The notes beneath the pieces were generated by a model. That model saw nothing but the letters and a program-made list of their open reading frames with translations, was not told where the DNA came from and did no database searches. The position numbers and the translations under genes were made by a program. Positions 7,515 to 15,810 of a stretch of DNA of 32,866 nt are shown piece after piece. The stretch is from CAZKEW01 sp964580435 (GTDB lineage Bacteria; Acidobacteriota; Aminicenantia; Aminicenantales; UBA8522), in NCBI GenBank assembly GCA_964580435.1, contig CAZOKP010000023.1, positions 1-32,866 on the forward strand. Reading direction: 5' to 3'. Numbering within the stretch: position 1 is the first letter of the stretch; every line of letters starts with the position of its first letter.

Positions 7515-10433
7515 TTAGTAAGCATACGTAAAGGGACAGATAGTTCTGAATTCACAATAGCTGCAGTTGTGCCAATCCGGCCTGGCCTCGAAATTCTGAG
7601 CGCGGAGCCCCTCTTCTGTTTCTCTTATTTTTTGCCAGGCCTTTTCGAGCTCTCTTTCCCCCTTTTTGGCATGACCGATAATATCCGATTCCAAAAAATA
7701 GAGCTGGGTCTCAAGGAGAGGCAAGGGCTGCGTCTTGGCAAAAGAAAGAGCATATAGGTCCATCTGCAGGCTGTCCATCGTTCGTTTGTCGGCCTCCCTC
7801 TGGTTCTTCACCTCGGTGGCCTTAAAATCGATGATCACCGCGGCCCCGTCCACCAGATCGATCCTGTCCCAACGGCCGGAAAATTTTATTTTCTGCTGGT
7901 GCCATTTGAAGTTCCTTTCCAGAAAAGCAGGCTTGCGCCCGGATGCCTCTTCCCGCACATAGAAGCGCTCGAGCGCTTCCTTTCCGGCTTTCTTCCTTAA
8001 CTCTTCATGCTCTCGGCTGAGAAATCCCTCGTTGACCCACAAGCGGTCATACTCCTTAAGCAGGTCTGCTTCCTTGATCATTTTTCCCAGCATCCGCTGC
8101 CTCAGGAAGGAATGGATCGCGGCGTGGAGGACACGGCCGAAGACAAGGGAATGATGGGGAAGAACGGGAATCCGCATCCGATGACGGAAATTGTATTTGA
8201 GCGGGCAGGTCAGGTAGTCTTCCACCTGGAAATAACTCAGGTTAAGGACATCTTTGACCTTGACCTGAAGCAGGATCCTGTCCTCGGCGGATTCCTGGCC
8301 GTAGCGCCTTATTTCTTCCAAGGCTGACGTCCTCAGGACTTCGTCGGGCATCCTCGGGATATCCAAAGCTTCCAGAACAAACGGGCTCACTTTTTTCAGC
8401 CTCTTCAAGCCGTAGTCCCTGGACCAAGTCAAATAAAGATATTTTTTCGCTCTGGTCATGCCGACGTAGAAAAGCCGGCGTTCCTCCTGGATCACACTTT
8501 CTGCGGCGGGCAGATCCTCCTTCAAAATTTCTTCGGGGACGGGTATCTTCTGCGGTCTTTCTCGACCGGGAAATCTGTCGGCGATCAAGCTAACCATGAA
8601 GACGACCCCAAATTCAAGGCCCTTGGCCTTGTGTACGGTCAGGACACTGACCGCGTCCTCCTCCAATTCGGCTTCCGCTGTGGCCGGGTTATCCCCGACT
8701 TCCTGAAGGAGGTCCAGATGCCGGGAGAACGACTGAATGGAATCGTCGTCGACAATCTCGGAAAAATTCTTGATCTTCTCAAAAAAGAGCCGGAGGTTCT
8801 TGATCTTGAGCTCGGCCAAGAGGCTCCCCTCTTCGACGAGTTTCTTGATATAGCCCGTTTTCTCCAGGAAGGAAAAGACCACCTGCCCGGCATTGCGCGT
8901 GTTGGAGAGCTCAACGAAATAGACCAGGTCTTCATAGATCCTTTTTATTTGGGCCGCCGACTTCTCGGCAATCTCCAGAGCGAGAGAGCCTTCTGCGATG
9001 CTCCGGAAGACACTGTGGATAGGGAGGTTCCTTCTTTGGGCGCAATTGGAAACAACCGTCAGATCATAGAGGTCCGTCCTGTAGACCTCCGAATGGGCCA
9101 GGAAAAAAAGGCTGCGGCTGTCCTCAAAATCCGTCAGGGCCTTGATGAAGGAAACGACATTCTTGACCTCCTCCTGGCCGTACAGCCCCCTGCTCCCGGA
9201 AAAACGGAAAGGAATCTGCTTCATGTTCAGGGCGCGCAGGAAGGGGTCGGCGTCGGCGTTTCGCCGGACCAGAAGAGCGATGTCGCCCAGCTTGACGCCT
9301 GCGCTCACTTTTTCACGGATGAGTTCGGCGACTTTGTCCGCTTCATGGGAAACCGTGTCGAACTGGAGAAGATGGATGCTCTTGCCAGGCGCCTCGATGG
9401 AGGAAACGAGTCTCTTGTCCACCTCATACCGGAATTCCAGCCGGTTGGGATTGTTCTGCTGAATGAGCTTATAGGCGGAATCCAGGATTGGCTGAGCCGA
9501 GCGATAATTTTTGGTCAGGACGATCTCCTTGGCCTCCGGATAATGCTCCTTGAAATTGAGGATATTGCTCAGGGACGCCCCCCTGAACCGGAAAATGCTT
9601 TGATCATCATCGCCCACAACGGTTAAATTCTGGTGGCGCGCCGCCATCATTTTCAGAAGTTCAAACTGAACGTAATTCGTATCCTGGAATTCGTCCACCA
9701 AAATATATTTGAACTTTTCCTGGAATTCCCTGAGCACGGAAGGACGCTTGCGAAAAAGTTGAACCACGAGCTTGACCTGGTCTTCAAAATCAATCTTCCC
9801 TTCCTTTTTGAGCAGTTCCTCATAGGCCCCGAAGACGAGGGCCATTTCCTGGTGCTTGAGAGCTGTCTCCCTGGCCGCATCATCTTGGGCGCCCTTTTCC
9901 AGGTTCCGGGCGTATTCGAGGTATTCGTCCGGACTGACATCTTCCTGCTTCAGCCTCTTGATGGCATCCAGCAGTTCCTGGATGTGTCTTGTCGGAAAGC
10001 TGAGAGGACGGTAGTACTTCAGCGGGAAGCGGAAAAGGTTCTCTCTAAAAAAGATCGCCTGTTCGACGTCGTCCAACAGCCTGAAATCAAGAGGGTAGCC
10101 CAAATCCAGGGCGTAGTTCCTCAGGACCCTCTCGCCGAAAGAGTTAAACGTGCTGATCTCGACAAAAGAGTAGCTGTAAGGGATGAGCTGGTCGACCCGC
10201 TCCTCCATTTCATTGGCCGCTTTCTCCGTGAAGGTCACGGCCATGATCTCCTCGGGTTTGGCCATCTTGGAGCCGATGAGATAGGCGATCCGCTGGGTGA
10301 TCACTTTCGTTTTGCCCGTTCCGGCTCCGGCGATGATCAGCAGAGGTCCTTGACCGAGGGTGACAGCCTCTCTCTGGGCCGCGTTGAGGTCCCGGAGCAA
10401 GTCTTGCGTTTGCTTCAAAGATGGTCGAGGCAT
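7515..10433 (-). CDS. UvrD/PcrA-type helicase fused to an Fe-S PD-(D/E)XK nuclease
   Basis: This 972-residue protein has a complete superfamily 1A helicase. Walker A is GAGTGKT (36-42), motif Ia VTFTEKAANEM, Walker B DEFQDT (247-252), motif III GDDDQSIFRFRG (274-285), motif V TVHKAKGLEF (599-608) and motif VI VGMTRAKK (657-664). From about residue 730 a RecB/Cas4-family nuclease follows: GRVLH with H770, GRWDRID (853-859), IIDFK with D869 and K871, and Q890/Y894. C743 together with C957, C960 and C966 would form the iron-sulfur staple known from AddB and Cas4 nucleases. The combination suggests DNA end processing or repair. It is downstream of the FtsB-like gene by 23 bases. No ribosome binding site is obvious at 10433, so the start is less certain than the product. 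Confidence 0.93.
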   Translation of the reverse strand: MPRPSLKQTQDLLRDLNAAQREAVTLGQGPLLIIAGAGTGKTKVITQRIAYLIGSKMAKPEEIMAVTFTEKAANEMEERVDQLIPYSYSFVEISTFNSFGERVLRNYALDLGYPLDFRLLDDVEQAIFFRENLFRFPLKYYRPLSFPTRHIQELLDAIKRLKQEDVSPDEYLEYARNLEKGAQDDAARETALKHQEMALVFGAYEELLKKEGKIDFEDQVKLVVQLFRKRPSVLREFQEKFKYILVDEFQDTNYVQFELLKMMAARHQNLTVVGDDDQSIFRFRGASLSNILNFKEHYPEAKEIVLTKNYRSAQPILDSAYKLIQQNNPNRLEFRYEVDKRLVSSIEAPGKSIHLLQFDTVSHEADKVAELIREKVSAGVKLGDIALLVRRNADADPFLRALNMKQIPFRFSGSRGLYGQEEVKNVVSFIKALTDFEDSRSLFFLAHSEVYRTDLYDLTVVSNCAQRRNLPIHSVFRSIAEGSLALEIAEKSAAQIKRIYEDLVYFVELSNTRNAGQVVFSFLEKTGYIKKLVEEGSLLAELKIKNLRLFFEKIKNFSEIVDDDSIQSFSRHLDLLQEVGDNPATAEAELEEDAVSVLTVHKAKGLEFGVVFMVSLIADRFPGRERPQKIPVPEEILKEDLPAAESVIQEERRLFYVGMTRAKKYLYLTWSRDYGLKRLKKVSPFVLEALDIPRMPDEVLRTSALEEIRRYGQESAEDRILLQVKVKDVLNLSYFQVEDYLTCPLKYNFRHRMRIPVLPHHSLVFGRVLHAAIHSFLRQRMLGKMIKEADLLKEYDRLWVNEGFLSREHEELRKKAGKEALERFYVREEASGRKPAFLERNFKWHQQKIKFSGRWDRIDLVDGAAVIIDFKATEVKNQREADKRTMDSLQMDLYALSFAKTQPLPLLETQLYFLESDIIGHAKKGERELEKAWQKIRETEEGLRAQNFEARPDWHNCSYCEFRTICPFTYAY

Positions 10434-10456
10434 GATCAGAAAGCAGGAAGAAACGT

Positions 10457-10774
10457 CTAGCGCTTCTCTTCGTTCTTTTTGATGACGACTTTCTCGTCAG
10501 GCTTCATCAGCCCGAGCTTATCCCGTGCTTCTTTTTCAACAGTCTGGGGATTCTTTTCGAGGTCCTCAATCTCTTTCAACAGCTGGCTTTTCCTGGCCTC
10601 CAACAGCTTGATCTTCTCGACGAGGGCTGCGTAGTTCTTCCTGGCCCGGTAGATTTCGATCAGACCGTTCCTCCCGAAAAAAGAGGAGATGAGCAGGACA
10701 AGGAAAAAGAATCCAACAGCCCCCAGGATGAGCTTTCTCCGCAGCGAAGGCCTCTTCCTGTCCTCTATTCCCAT
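10457..10774 (-). CDS. FtsB/DivIC-family septum formation initiator
   Basis: The 105-residue protein has a basic cytoplasmic start, one membrane helix (about residues 14-32, FFFLVLLISSFF), a coiled coil (about 38-75) and a C-terminal ARDKLGLMKPDEKVV motif. This is the layout and closing motif of FtsB/DivIC proteins, which bridge FtsL and FtsQ in the divisome. I use ATG 10774 as the start because it overlaps the stop of the phosphohexomutase gene as TGATG, and because translation from the longer upstream frame (to 10888) adds 38 residues unlike the family. The gene ends in TAG. Its placement between sugar metabolism and a repair helicase does not itself indicate division, so the call rests on protein features. 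Confidence 0.88.
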   Translation of the reverse strand: MGIEDRKRPSLRRKLILGAVGFFFLVLLISSFFGRNGLIEIYRARKNYAALVEKIKLLEARKSQLLKEIEDLEKNPQTVEKEARDKLGLMKPDEKVVIKKNEEKR

Positions 10775-12174
10775 CAAGCCAGCCTTTTCAGGCCATAGTC
10801 CAGCAGTCTCTCTAAGTCTTCCCTTGAATCGGCCTCGGCATAACACCGAATGAGGGGCTCCGTTCCAGAAAGCCGCAGGAGTAGCCAATCATCGTCATCC
10901 AAATCAAACTTGATGCCGTCTATCCTCTCAGCCGCTACAACCCTGCGCCCGGCCAGACGCGCCGGGGGATTGATGCTGAGTTCTTTCAGCTCCCGTTCAT
11001 TCTTGGGGTTAAGGGGAATATTCCGCTGGCCGCCGAACTTCTTGCCGTATTCACGGTAAAAATCGTCCCTCAGCTGAGTCAGCGTCTTTCCGGTTGTGGC
11101 CATCATTTCGGCCACAAGCAGGCCGGCGAAAATTCCGTCTTTCTCGGGAAGATGATTCTTAACCACGATGCAGGCGCTTTCTTCGCCTCCAAAGATGATC
11201 TGCTTGCGCAGGAATAGGTCGGCCATATACTTGAACCCGACCGGAGTCTTGTTAAGAGGAAGGCCATAGCGCCGGGCCACACGGTCCAATAGATGCGTCG
11301 TGGCCACAGAGCGGGCCACGCCCCCGCGCCACCCTTTCGTCCTCACAAGATAGTCAAGGAGCAAAGAGAGGATCAGGTTCTGAACGATGAAATTCCCGTT
11401 TTGATCCAGAATCCCGAATCGGTCACCGTCAGCATCGGTCGCAATACCCAGGTCACAGCCGGTCTCGTTGACCAGCTTCTTGAGCTCTTTCAGGTTCTCT
11501 TTGCTGCAGGAAGGTGTGACCCCGCCGAAATAGGGGTCGATGTAGCCATGGATTTCTTCGACCGGGATGCCATTTTCTTGAAGGATCTCATCCAGATATT
11601 CCCGGCTCGTTCCGTAGAGCAAATCCACGCCTATTTTTAGGCCTGCTTTCCGGATGGCCACAAAATCGATCTTCTTCTGGATGAAATTGAGATAGTCTTC
11701 CTGGAGGTCAATCTGTTCGACGAATTCTTTTTTGGGATAATAGGGGCAGAAAACCGGACCCCTGGACAAACGCCTAATTTCTTCTTCGACCTGGTCTGTT
11801 TCCTGCGGAAGCGCTGGCGCCCCCGTTTCCAGGTTCAACTTGAGACCGTTATACTCAGGAGGATTGAACGAGGCGGTAAAATTGATCCCCGCCTGAATTT
11901 TTCTCTTGATGATCTGAAGAGCCTGGGCCTGAGACGGGGCGTCTCTGTCCGTCAGGAGGACGTGGATTTGATTATGAGAAAGGATCTTGGCCGCTTCACC
12001 GGCAAATTTTTCCGAGAGAAACCGGGTGTCATAGTTGATCAGAACGGAAATCGGGCCGCCGGAGAACCTTTTTTTCAAGTAATTGCCGATGGCCTGGACT
12101 ACGATCCTGACATTGGAGAAGGTGAATTCTTCTCCCATCACGGCGCGCCAGCCCGAGGTGCCGAACTTGATCAT
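10774..12174 (-). CDS. phosphohexomutase (phosphoglucomutase/phosphomannomutase family)
   Basis: This 466-residue enzyme would interconvert hexose 1- and 6-phosphates for cell-surface sugar synthesis. It starts with the substrate-loop-like FGTSGWRAVM. It carries the phosphoserine loop TASFNPPEYNGLK, the metal-binding TDADGDRFGI, the sugar-recognition GGEES and the phosphate-binding RLSGTEPLIRCYAE near the end. The usual phosphoserine loop is TASHNP; here phenylalanine replaces histidine, while the serine is kept. I chose ATG 12174 because the family begins at this point. ATG 12195 is also possible, and neither has a clear ribosome binding site. The frame stays open up to 12387, but the extra residues look non-homologous. 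Glucose versus mannose specificity cannot be decided. Confidence 0.9.
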   Translation of the reverse strand: MIKFGTSGWRAVMGEEFTFSNVRIVVQAIGNYLKKRFSGGPISVLINYDTRFLSEKFAGEAAKILSHNQIHVLLTDRDAPSQAQALQIIKRKIQAGINFTASFNPPEYNGLKLNLETGAPALPQETDQVEEEIRRLSRGPVFCPYYPKKEFVEQIDLQEDYLNFIQKKIDFVAIRKAGLKIGVDLLYGTSREYLDEILQENGIPVEEIHGYIDPYFGGVTPSCSKENLKELKKLVNETGCDLGIATDADGDRFGILDQNGNFIVQNLILSLLLDYLVRTKGWRGGVARSVATTHLLDRVARRYGLPLNKTPVGFKYMADLFLRKQIIFGGEESACIVVKNHLPEKDGIFAGLLVAEMMATTGKTLTQLRDDFYREYGKKFGGQRNIPLNPKNERELKELSINPPARLAGRRVVAAERIDGIKFDLDDDDWLLLRLSGTEPLIRCYAEADSREDLERLLDYGLKRLA

Positions 12175-12239
12175 CGGTTTTTCAAAAGTTAGCATAAGAA
12201 CGGGGGAAAAGCAAATGGCTCGGGAGATATGGCTCGAAG

Positions 12240-12326
12240 TCACGCAGCGATTTCCCCAGCGAGGAAATCTTGCTCGATTCGCTCCTCGCTCTCCTCTCCG
12301 AGGAACCGTGCCCGCTCGTCGCTCAT
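12240..12326 (-). CDS. possible 28-residue acidic small protein
   Basis: A complete short frame runs from ATG 12326 to TGA 12242-12240 in the spacer upstream of the phosphohexomutase gene. The peptide is helical-looking and charged (begins MSDERARFLG, ends LAGEIAA), and a GGTGAG lies eight bases before the ATG. It does not resemble translated spacer noise, but the same bases also form inverted repeats (12249-12269), so a structured RNA or repeat element is an alternative. I do not recognise it. Confidence 0.3.
   Translation of the reverse strand: MSDERARFLGEESEERIEQDFLAGEIAA
12249..12269. repeat. perfect inverted repeat in structured spacer
   Basis: GATTTCC (12249-12255) and GGAAATC (12263-12269) are perfect inverted repeats around a 7-base loop. 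Nearby are a direct repeat ATGGCTCG (12215-12222 and 12229-12236) and a second inverted repeat AGGGAC/GTCCCT (12403-12408 and 12423-12428). Together they make the spacer 12196-12452 unusually structured. Confidence 0.45.
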
Positions 12327-12416
12327 ACGGACTTCTCACCATATCATCCCTCGCCTCACGCCCCAGGCGGCCCCATGCGCACATCATGAAGATCGCATAT
12401 TTAGGGACGCTTTCAC

Positions 12417-12445
12417 TTGACAGTCCCTCGGTCTCTTTCTAACGT
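12417..12445 (+). promoter_or_regulatory. candidate sigma-70 promoter of the spermidine-synthase-like gene
   Basis: A perfect TTGACA (12417-12422) is followed after 17 bases by TAACGT (12440-12445), a weak -10 hexamer. Transcription would begin near 12452, almost at the GTG start codon 12453, implying a leaderless or nearly leaderless message. Confidence 0.35.
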
Positions 12446-12452
12446 ATTAGCA

Positions 12453-14885
12453 GTGAACAAAATCAGGCCGGCCTTCCTCGCGGCCGTTTTTTGTGTCTCC
12501 GCCGCCACTCTCTGTCTTGAAGTGTCTTTGACGCGGTACTTCTCTATATCCCAAAATTACCACTTTGCTTTTTTGGTCATCAGTATCGCTTTTCTGGGCT
12601 ACGGTGCCAGCGGAACATTCCTCTCCTTCTTCGGGCGAAAGAGTCGCCCGGAGCCGGACCGGTTTCTAAGCCGGAGCTCTCTCCTTTTTGCCCTGTCCAT
12701 CCCGGTCAGCTTCTTGCTCTCTAATGCAGTCCCTTTTGACTTCTACCAGCTGCCCTGGGATAAAAAACAAATTCTGCTTGTCCTGCCATACTATTTTTTC
12801 TTCGGGCTTCCCTTCTTCTTTGCCGGCGCCACTATATCTTTTGCCATTACCCGCCTCGCTTCGGCAGCCCACAGGATCTATTTTATTGACCTTCTGGGCG
12901 CAGCCGCGGGCTCATTCTTCGCCGTCCTCGTTTTTCTTCCCTTGGGAGAAAAGGGTGTCTTTGTGCTCATTTCCGCATTGGCCCTCGTCGGCTGCTTCTT
13001 TTTCAGCCTCAAGAGACGTCCGCCTTTCCTCGCCTTCGTTTCCCTGCTCCTCATGGCGGAAGGTTTGCTTCTCGTTTTTCCCCCCGCCGCGCTGAGCTTC
13101 CGCTTATCTCCCTTTAAAGCTCTGCCTCAAGCCTTGAGATACCCCCAGGCCAGGTCCTGTCTGACCAAGTGGAATTCCTCCTCTCGGGTGGATATCGTCG
13201 CTTCGCCGGCGACGAGGTTTGCCCCGGGGCTGAGCCTCCTCTACAAGGATGAACTTCCCCCGCAGCTCGGGCTATCAGTGGATGGAGGCGAGCTCAGCGC
13301 CGTCACCAGGTTTCAAGGGGCTGAGGACCCAGCCTGGGAATTCGTCTCTTTCCTTCCCTCTTCCTTTCCTTATTTTTGCTATTCCGCCCCAACGGTCTTG
13401 ATCTTGGAGCCGAAGGGTGGGCTAGATGTGCAAGCCGCCGTAACCTTCAAAGCCTCCGAGATCAAAGTCATAGAAAGCAACCCCTTGATCGTCAGCCTGC
13501 TCCGTCACCGGCTGGCCTCATTTTGGGGAGACCTCTATGCCCGCCAGAATATCACGGTAGTCTCCTCCGAGCCCCGGGCTGCGCTGAATAGAGAAAAGGG
13601 AAGATATGACCTGATCGTCATCTCTCTGACCGACATTTTTGGGGCTTCTGGCACTGGGCTCTATGGAATCGGCGAAAATTATCTTTTTACCACCGCTTCC
13701 TTCAGTCAACTTCTTGACCTCCTCTCACCGCAGGGCGTCCTCAGCCTGACTCTTTATCTCCTTCCGCCGCCGAGGCAAGAGGCCAAAGTTCTGGCTATGG
13801 GGGTTGAGGTCTTGGAGAAAAAAGGTTTTCAGCCGGCGTTGCACCTGGCCGCCATCCGGAGCTGGGGAACCCTCAGTTTGTTTATTAAGAAGAGCCCATT
13901 CGCTTCCGGAGAGATCGACAGAATGAAAATTTTTTGCCGCGAGCGTTTCTTTGATACGGCCTATTATCCCGGGATCAAGAAAGAGGAGATGAATGTTTAC
14001 AATCAGATGGACAAGCCCGCCTACGAGGAGCTCTTTCCCAGACTTTTGTCTCCACGGTCCCGAAGAGATTTCTATGAAGATTATCTTTTCGAAATCGAAC
14101 CCGCCACGGATAATCGTCCTTTTTTCTATAACTTTATCAAGTGGAAGAAAGTGCGGACGACTTATGAAGCGCTCGGCCGGAACCTTTCTGTCCTCTTCCA
14201 GGGAAAATTCCTCTTGGCTATTCTCTTCGTCCAAGCCGCAGCGGTTGCGTTTATCCTGATCCTTTGGCCTGTTTGGATTTTTCGGCGCGAAAAGACGTTC
14301 CAGCGGTCTGAGTTTCTCCGCGTCTTTTTTTATTTCAGCCTGGTCGGGGCCGCCTTCATTTTCATCGAAATCGTTCTCGTCCAAAAGTTCATCCTGTTCT
14401 TGGGGCAACCCCTCTACTCTATTTCCGTCGTTATTTTCTCCCTGCTTTTTTCCTCCGGAATTGGGAGCCTTTCCTCCTCCAAGATCTTGGGAGCAGCCCC
14501 GGTTCGAAAGCTCAAGCAGGTCCTTTTTCTCCTCGCCGGGCTAATCGCCCTTTACCTGATTCTTCTGCCGCCCGTTTTTAACAGGTTCTTGAGCCTTGGC
14601 CTGGGCCCTAAAATGGCTGTCACATTCATCATAATCTTTCCTCTCGGGTTCATGATGGGGTTCCCATTTCCGACCGGGATCCGGCTCCTGGAAAAGACTC
14701 GGAGCCGGCTTCTCCCGTGGGCTTGGTCGGCGAACGCGTTCTCCACGGTGATCAATTCCATCCTGGCCCAGGGGATAGCGTTGAGCCTGGGTTATAATGC
14801 TGTGCTGGGTCTGGCCGCTGGCGCCTATTTAGCCGTTTTTTCTCTTCTCCGCTTCGCCGATCATGGGGACAAAACGGACGCCTGA
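12453..14885 (+). CDS. polytopic membrane protein with central spermidine-synthase-like domain
   Basis: This protein has about 810 residues. An N-terminal set of membrane helices spans roughly residues 5-225. A soluble domain of the spermidine synthase/SAM-methyltransferase fold follows (roughly 310-490), with VLILEPKGGLD at the nucleotide loop and the acidic residue in KVIESNP that would contact the cofactor ribose. A second membrane region closes the protein (about 590-800). This sandwich is known from fused MFS/spermidine synthase-like proteins, whose substrate is mostly unknown; polyamine synthesis is not proven. I chose GTG 12453 because the family begins near LEVSLTRYFS and the alternative TTG 12417 coincides with a -35 element. 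Its end overlaps the convergent PCMT gene by 57 bases. Confidence 0.82.
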   Translation: MNKIRPAFLAAVFCVSAATLCLEVSLTRYFSISQNYHFAFLVISIAFLGYGASGTFLSFFGRKSRPEPDRFLSRSSLLFALSIPVSFLLSNAVPFDFYQLPWDKKQILLVLPYYFFFGLPFFFAGATISFAITRLASAAHRIYFIDLLGAAAGSFFAVLVFLPLGEKGVFVLISALALVGCFFFSLKRRPPFLAFVSLLLMAEGLLLVFPPAALSFRLSPFKALPQALRYPQARSCLTKWNSSSRVDIVASPATRFAPGLSLLYKDELPPQLGLSVDGGELSAVTRFQGAEDPAWEFVSFLPSSFPYFCYSAPTVLILEPKGGLDVQAAVTFKASEIKVIESNPLIVSLLRHRLASFWGDLYARQNITVVSSEPRAALNREKGRYDLIVISLTDIFGASGTGLYGIGENYLFTTASFSQLLDLLSPQGVLSLTLYLLPPPRQEAKVLAMGVEVLEKKGFQPALHLAAIRSWGTLSLFIKKSPFASGEIDRMKIFCRERFFDTAYYPGIKKEEMNVYNQMDKPAYEELFPRLLSPRSRRDFYEDYLFEIEPATDNRPFFYNFIKWKKVRTTYEALGRNLSVLFQGKFLLAILFVQAAAVAFILILWPVWIFRREKTFQRSEFLRVFFYFSLVGAAFIFIEIVLVQKFILFLGQPLYSISVVIFSLLFSSGIGSLSSSKILGAAPVRKLKQVLFLLAGLIALYLILLPPVFNRFLSLGLGPKMAVTFIIIFPLGFMMGFPFPTGIRLLEKTRSRLLPWAWSANAFSTVINSILAQGIALSLGYNAVLGLAAGAYLAVFSLLRFADHGDKTDA

Positions 14886-15563
14886 GATTTGTCTAACCCT
14901 GGGCTTGCCGTCGATTTTCGTGATGAGAGTGAGAGTCTGGAAATAAAGTGTGCTGCCCAGAGGGATGATGAGCCGTCCTCCTTCCTTGATCTGATCAAGA
15001 AGAGGAGGAGGGATATGGTTGGCCGCGCAGGTGACGATGATAGCATCAAAAGGGGCCTTCTCTTTCCAGCCGAAATACCCGTCGCCCCATTTGACCTGGA
15101 CGTGGCTAGCCCCCGCCTCACGAAGCGTCCGGCTGGCTTTCTCAGCTAGGTTTTCTCTGATCTCTATCGAATAGACTTGGTCCGTGATTTCTGCCAGGAC
15201 CGCAGCCTGATAGCCCGACCCGGTCCCGATCTCAAGGACCTTCTCTCCGGGCTTGAGATTGAGGCACTGGGTCATCAAAGCTACGATATAGGGCTGGGAG
15301 ATCGTCTGTCCCTCATCGATGGGCAAGGGATAGTCCTCATAGGCCTGGTCGCGGTAGGCCGGGCTTACAAAAAGATGGCGCGGGACTTTTCCCATGATTT
15401 CGAGGACGCGCCTGTCTGTGATGTCACGCGACGCTAGCTGCTCGGCCACCATCCTCTTCCTTTCTTTGGCATACTGGTCGGCCCCCTGGCTTGCTGCCGG
15501 CAAACGGGGAGAAGAAATCACCAGGACAAGAAAGCAGATGCCGGAGAAGAAGGAGCGTGTCAT
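14829..15563 (-). CDS. pcm: exported protein-L-isoaspartate O-methyltransferase
   Basis: The 244-residue protein matches PCMT, which methylates L-isoaspartyl residues and so starts repair of damaged proteins. It has the substrate-pocket motif GQTISQPYIVALMTQ (85-99), the SAM-binding VLEIGTGSGYQAAV (109-122) and IIPLGSTL further on. Unlike most cytosolic PCMTs it begins with a clear signal peptide: MTRSFF, a hydrophobic run, then PAASQGA (about 22-28). It is therefore probably periplasmic. I chose ATG 15563 because this signal peptide begins there. The frame remains open upstream to 15809, but that extension looks unrelated. Its 3' end overlaps the convergent spermidine-synthase-like gene. Confidence 0.92.
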   Translation of the reverse strand: MTRSFFSGICFLVLVISSPRLPAASQGADQYAKERKRMVAEQLASRDITDRRVLEIMGKVPRHLFVSPAYRDQAYEDYPLPIDEGQTISQPYIVALMTQCLNLKPGEKVLEIGTGSGYQAAVLAEITDQVYSIEIRENLAEKASRTLREAGASHVQVKWGDGYFGWKEKAPFDAIIVTCAANHIPPPLLDQIKEGGRLIIPLGSTLYFQTLTLITKIDGKPRVRQISGVRFVPMIGEAEKRKNG

Positions 15564-15810
15564 GCCGTTGCCGAATCCTTTGATGGCCCAGCCTTCTTTA
15601 TTTTCTTTTATGCAGAACGAGAAATCAAGATGCCCACAAGCGTCGTGAGTACATATCCTTCCATGATTAGAGACGATGCCCCCCTCTTGGAGGAGAGGGA
15701 AAAGGCCGTTTTTCACCTCCAATCTCCTCTCAAAAGGTGATTGACGACACCGCCAGGCCGTGAGATGGTAAGACCACATGGAAATCTTGTATTTCGCGGA
15801 AGAAATCATG
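15564..15810. other. divergent spacer between pcm and coaD, no gene seen
   Basis: This region holds no convincing gene. The pcm frame stays open through it but reads as unrelated, cysteine- and histidine-rich sequence. A perfect 6-pair hairpin CCCTCT/AGAGGG lies at 15682-15699, and A/T-rich arms (GAAAA/TTTTC) around 15699-15715 could extend the folding. The coaD promoter candidate begins directly after the region. Confidence 0.5.

Noticed and set aside
8631..9626. Long open frame (331 codons) on the plus strand inside the helicase gene
   Set aside because: It is antisense to conserved helicase motifs and its translation shows no domain, so it is a shadow of codon bias. The same applies to 5735-6583 opposite sppA and 13725-14408 opposite the spermidine-synthase-like gene.
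12175..12387. N-terminal extension of the phosphohexomutase to ATG 12387
   Set aside because: The extra 71 residues are arginine-rich and unlike the family, which begins at FGTSGWRAV, and the region contains inverted repeats and another short frame.
15564..15809. N-terminal extension of PCMT to 15809
   Set aside because: The added 82 residues would bury the signal peptide and look unrelated; an open frame alone is not evidence of translation.
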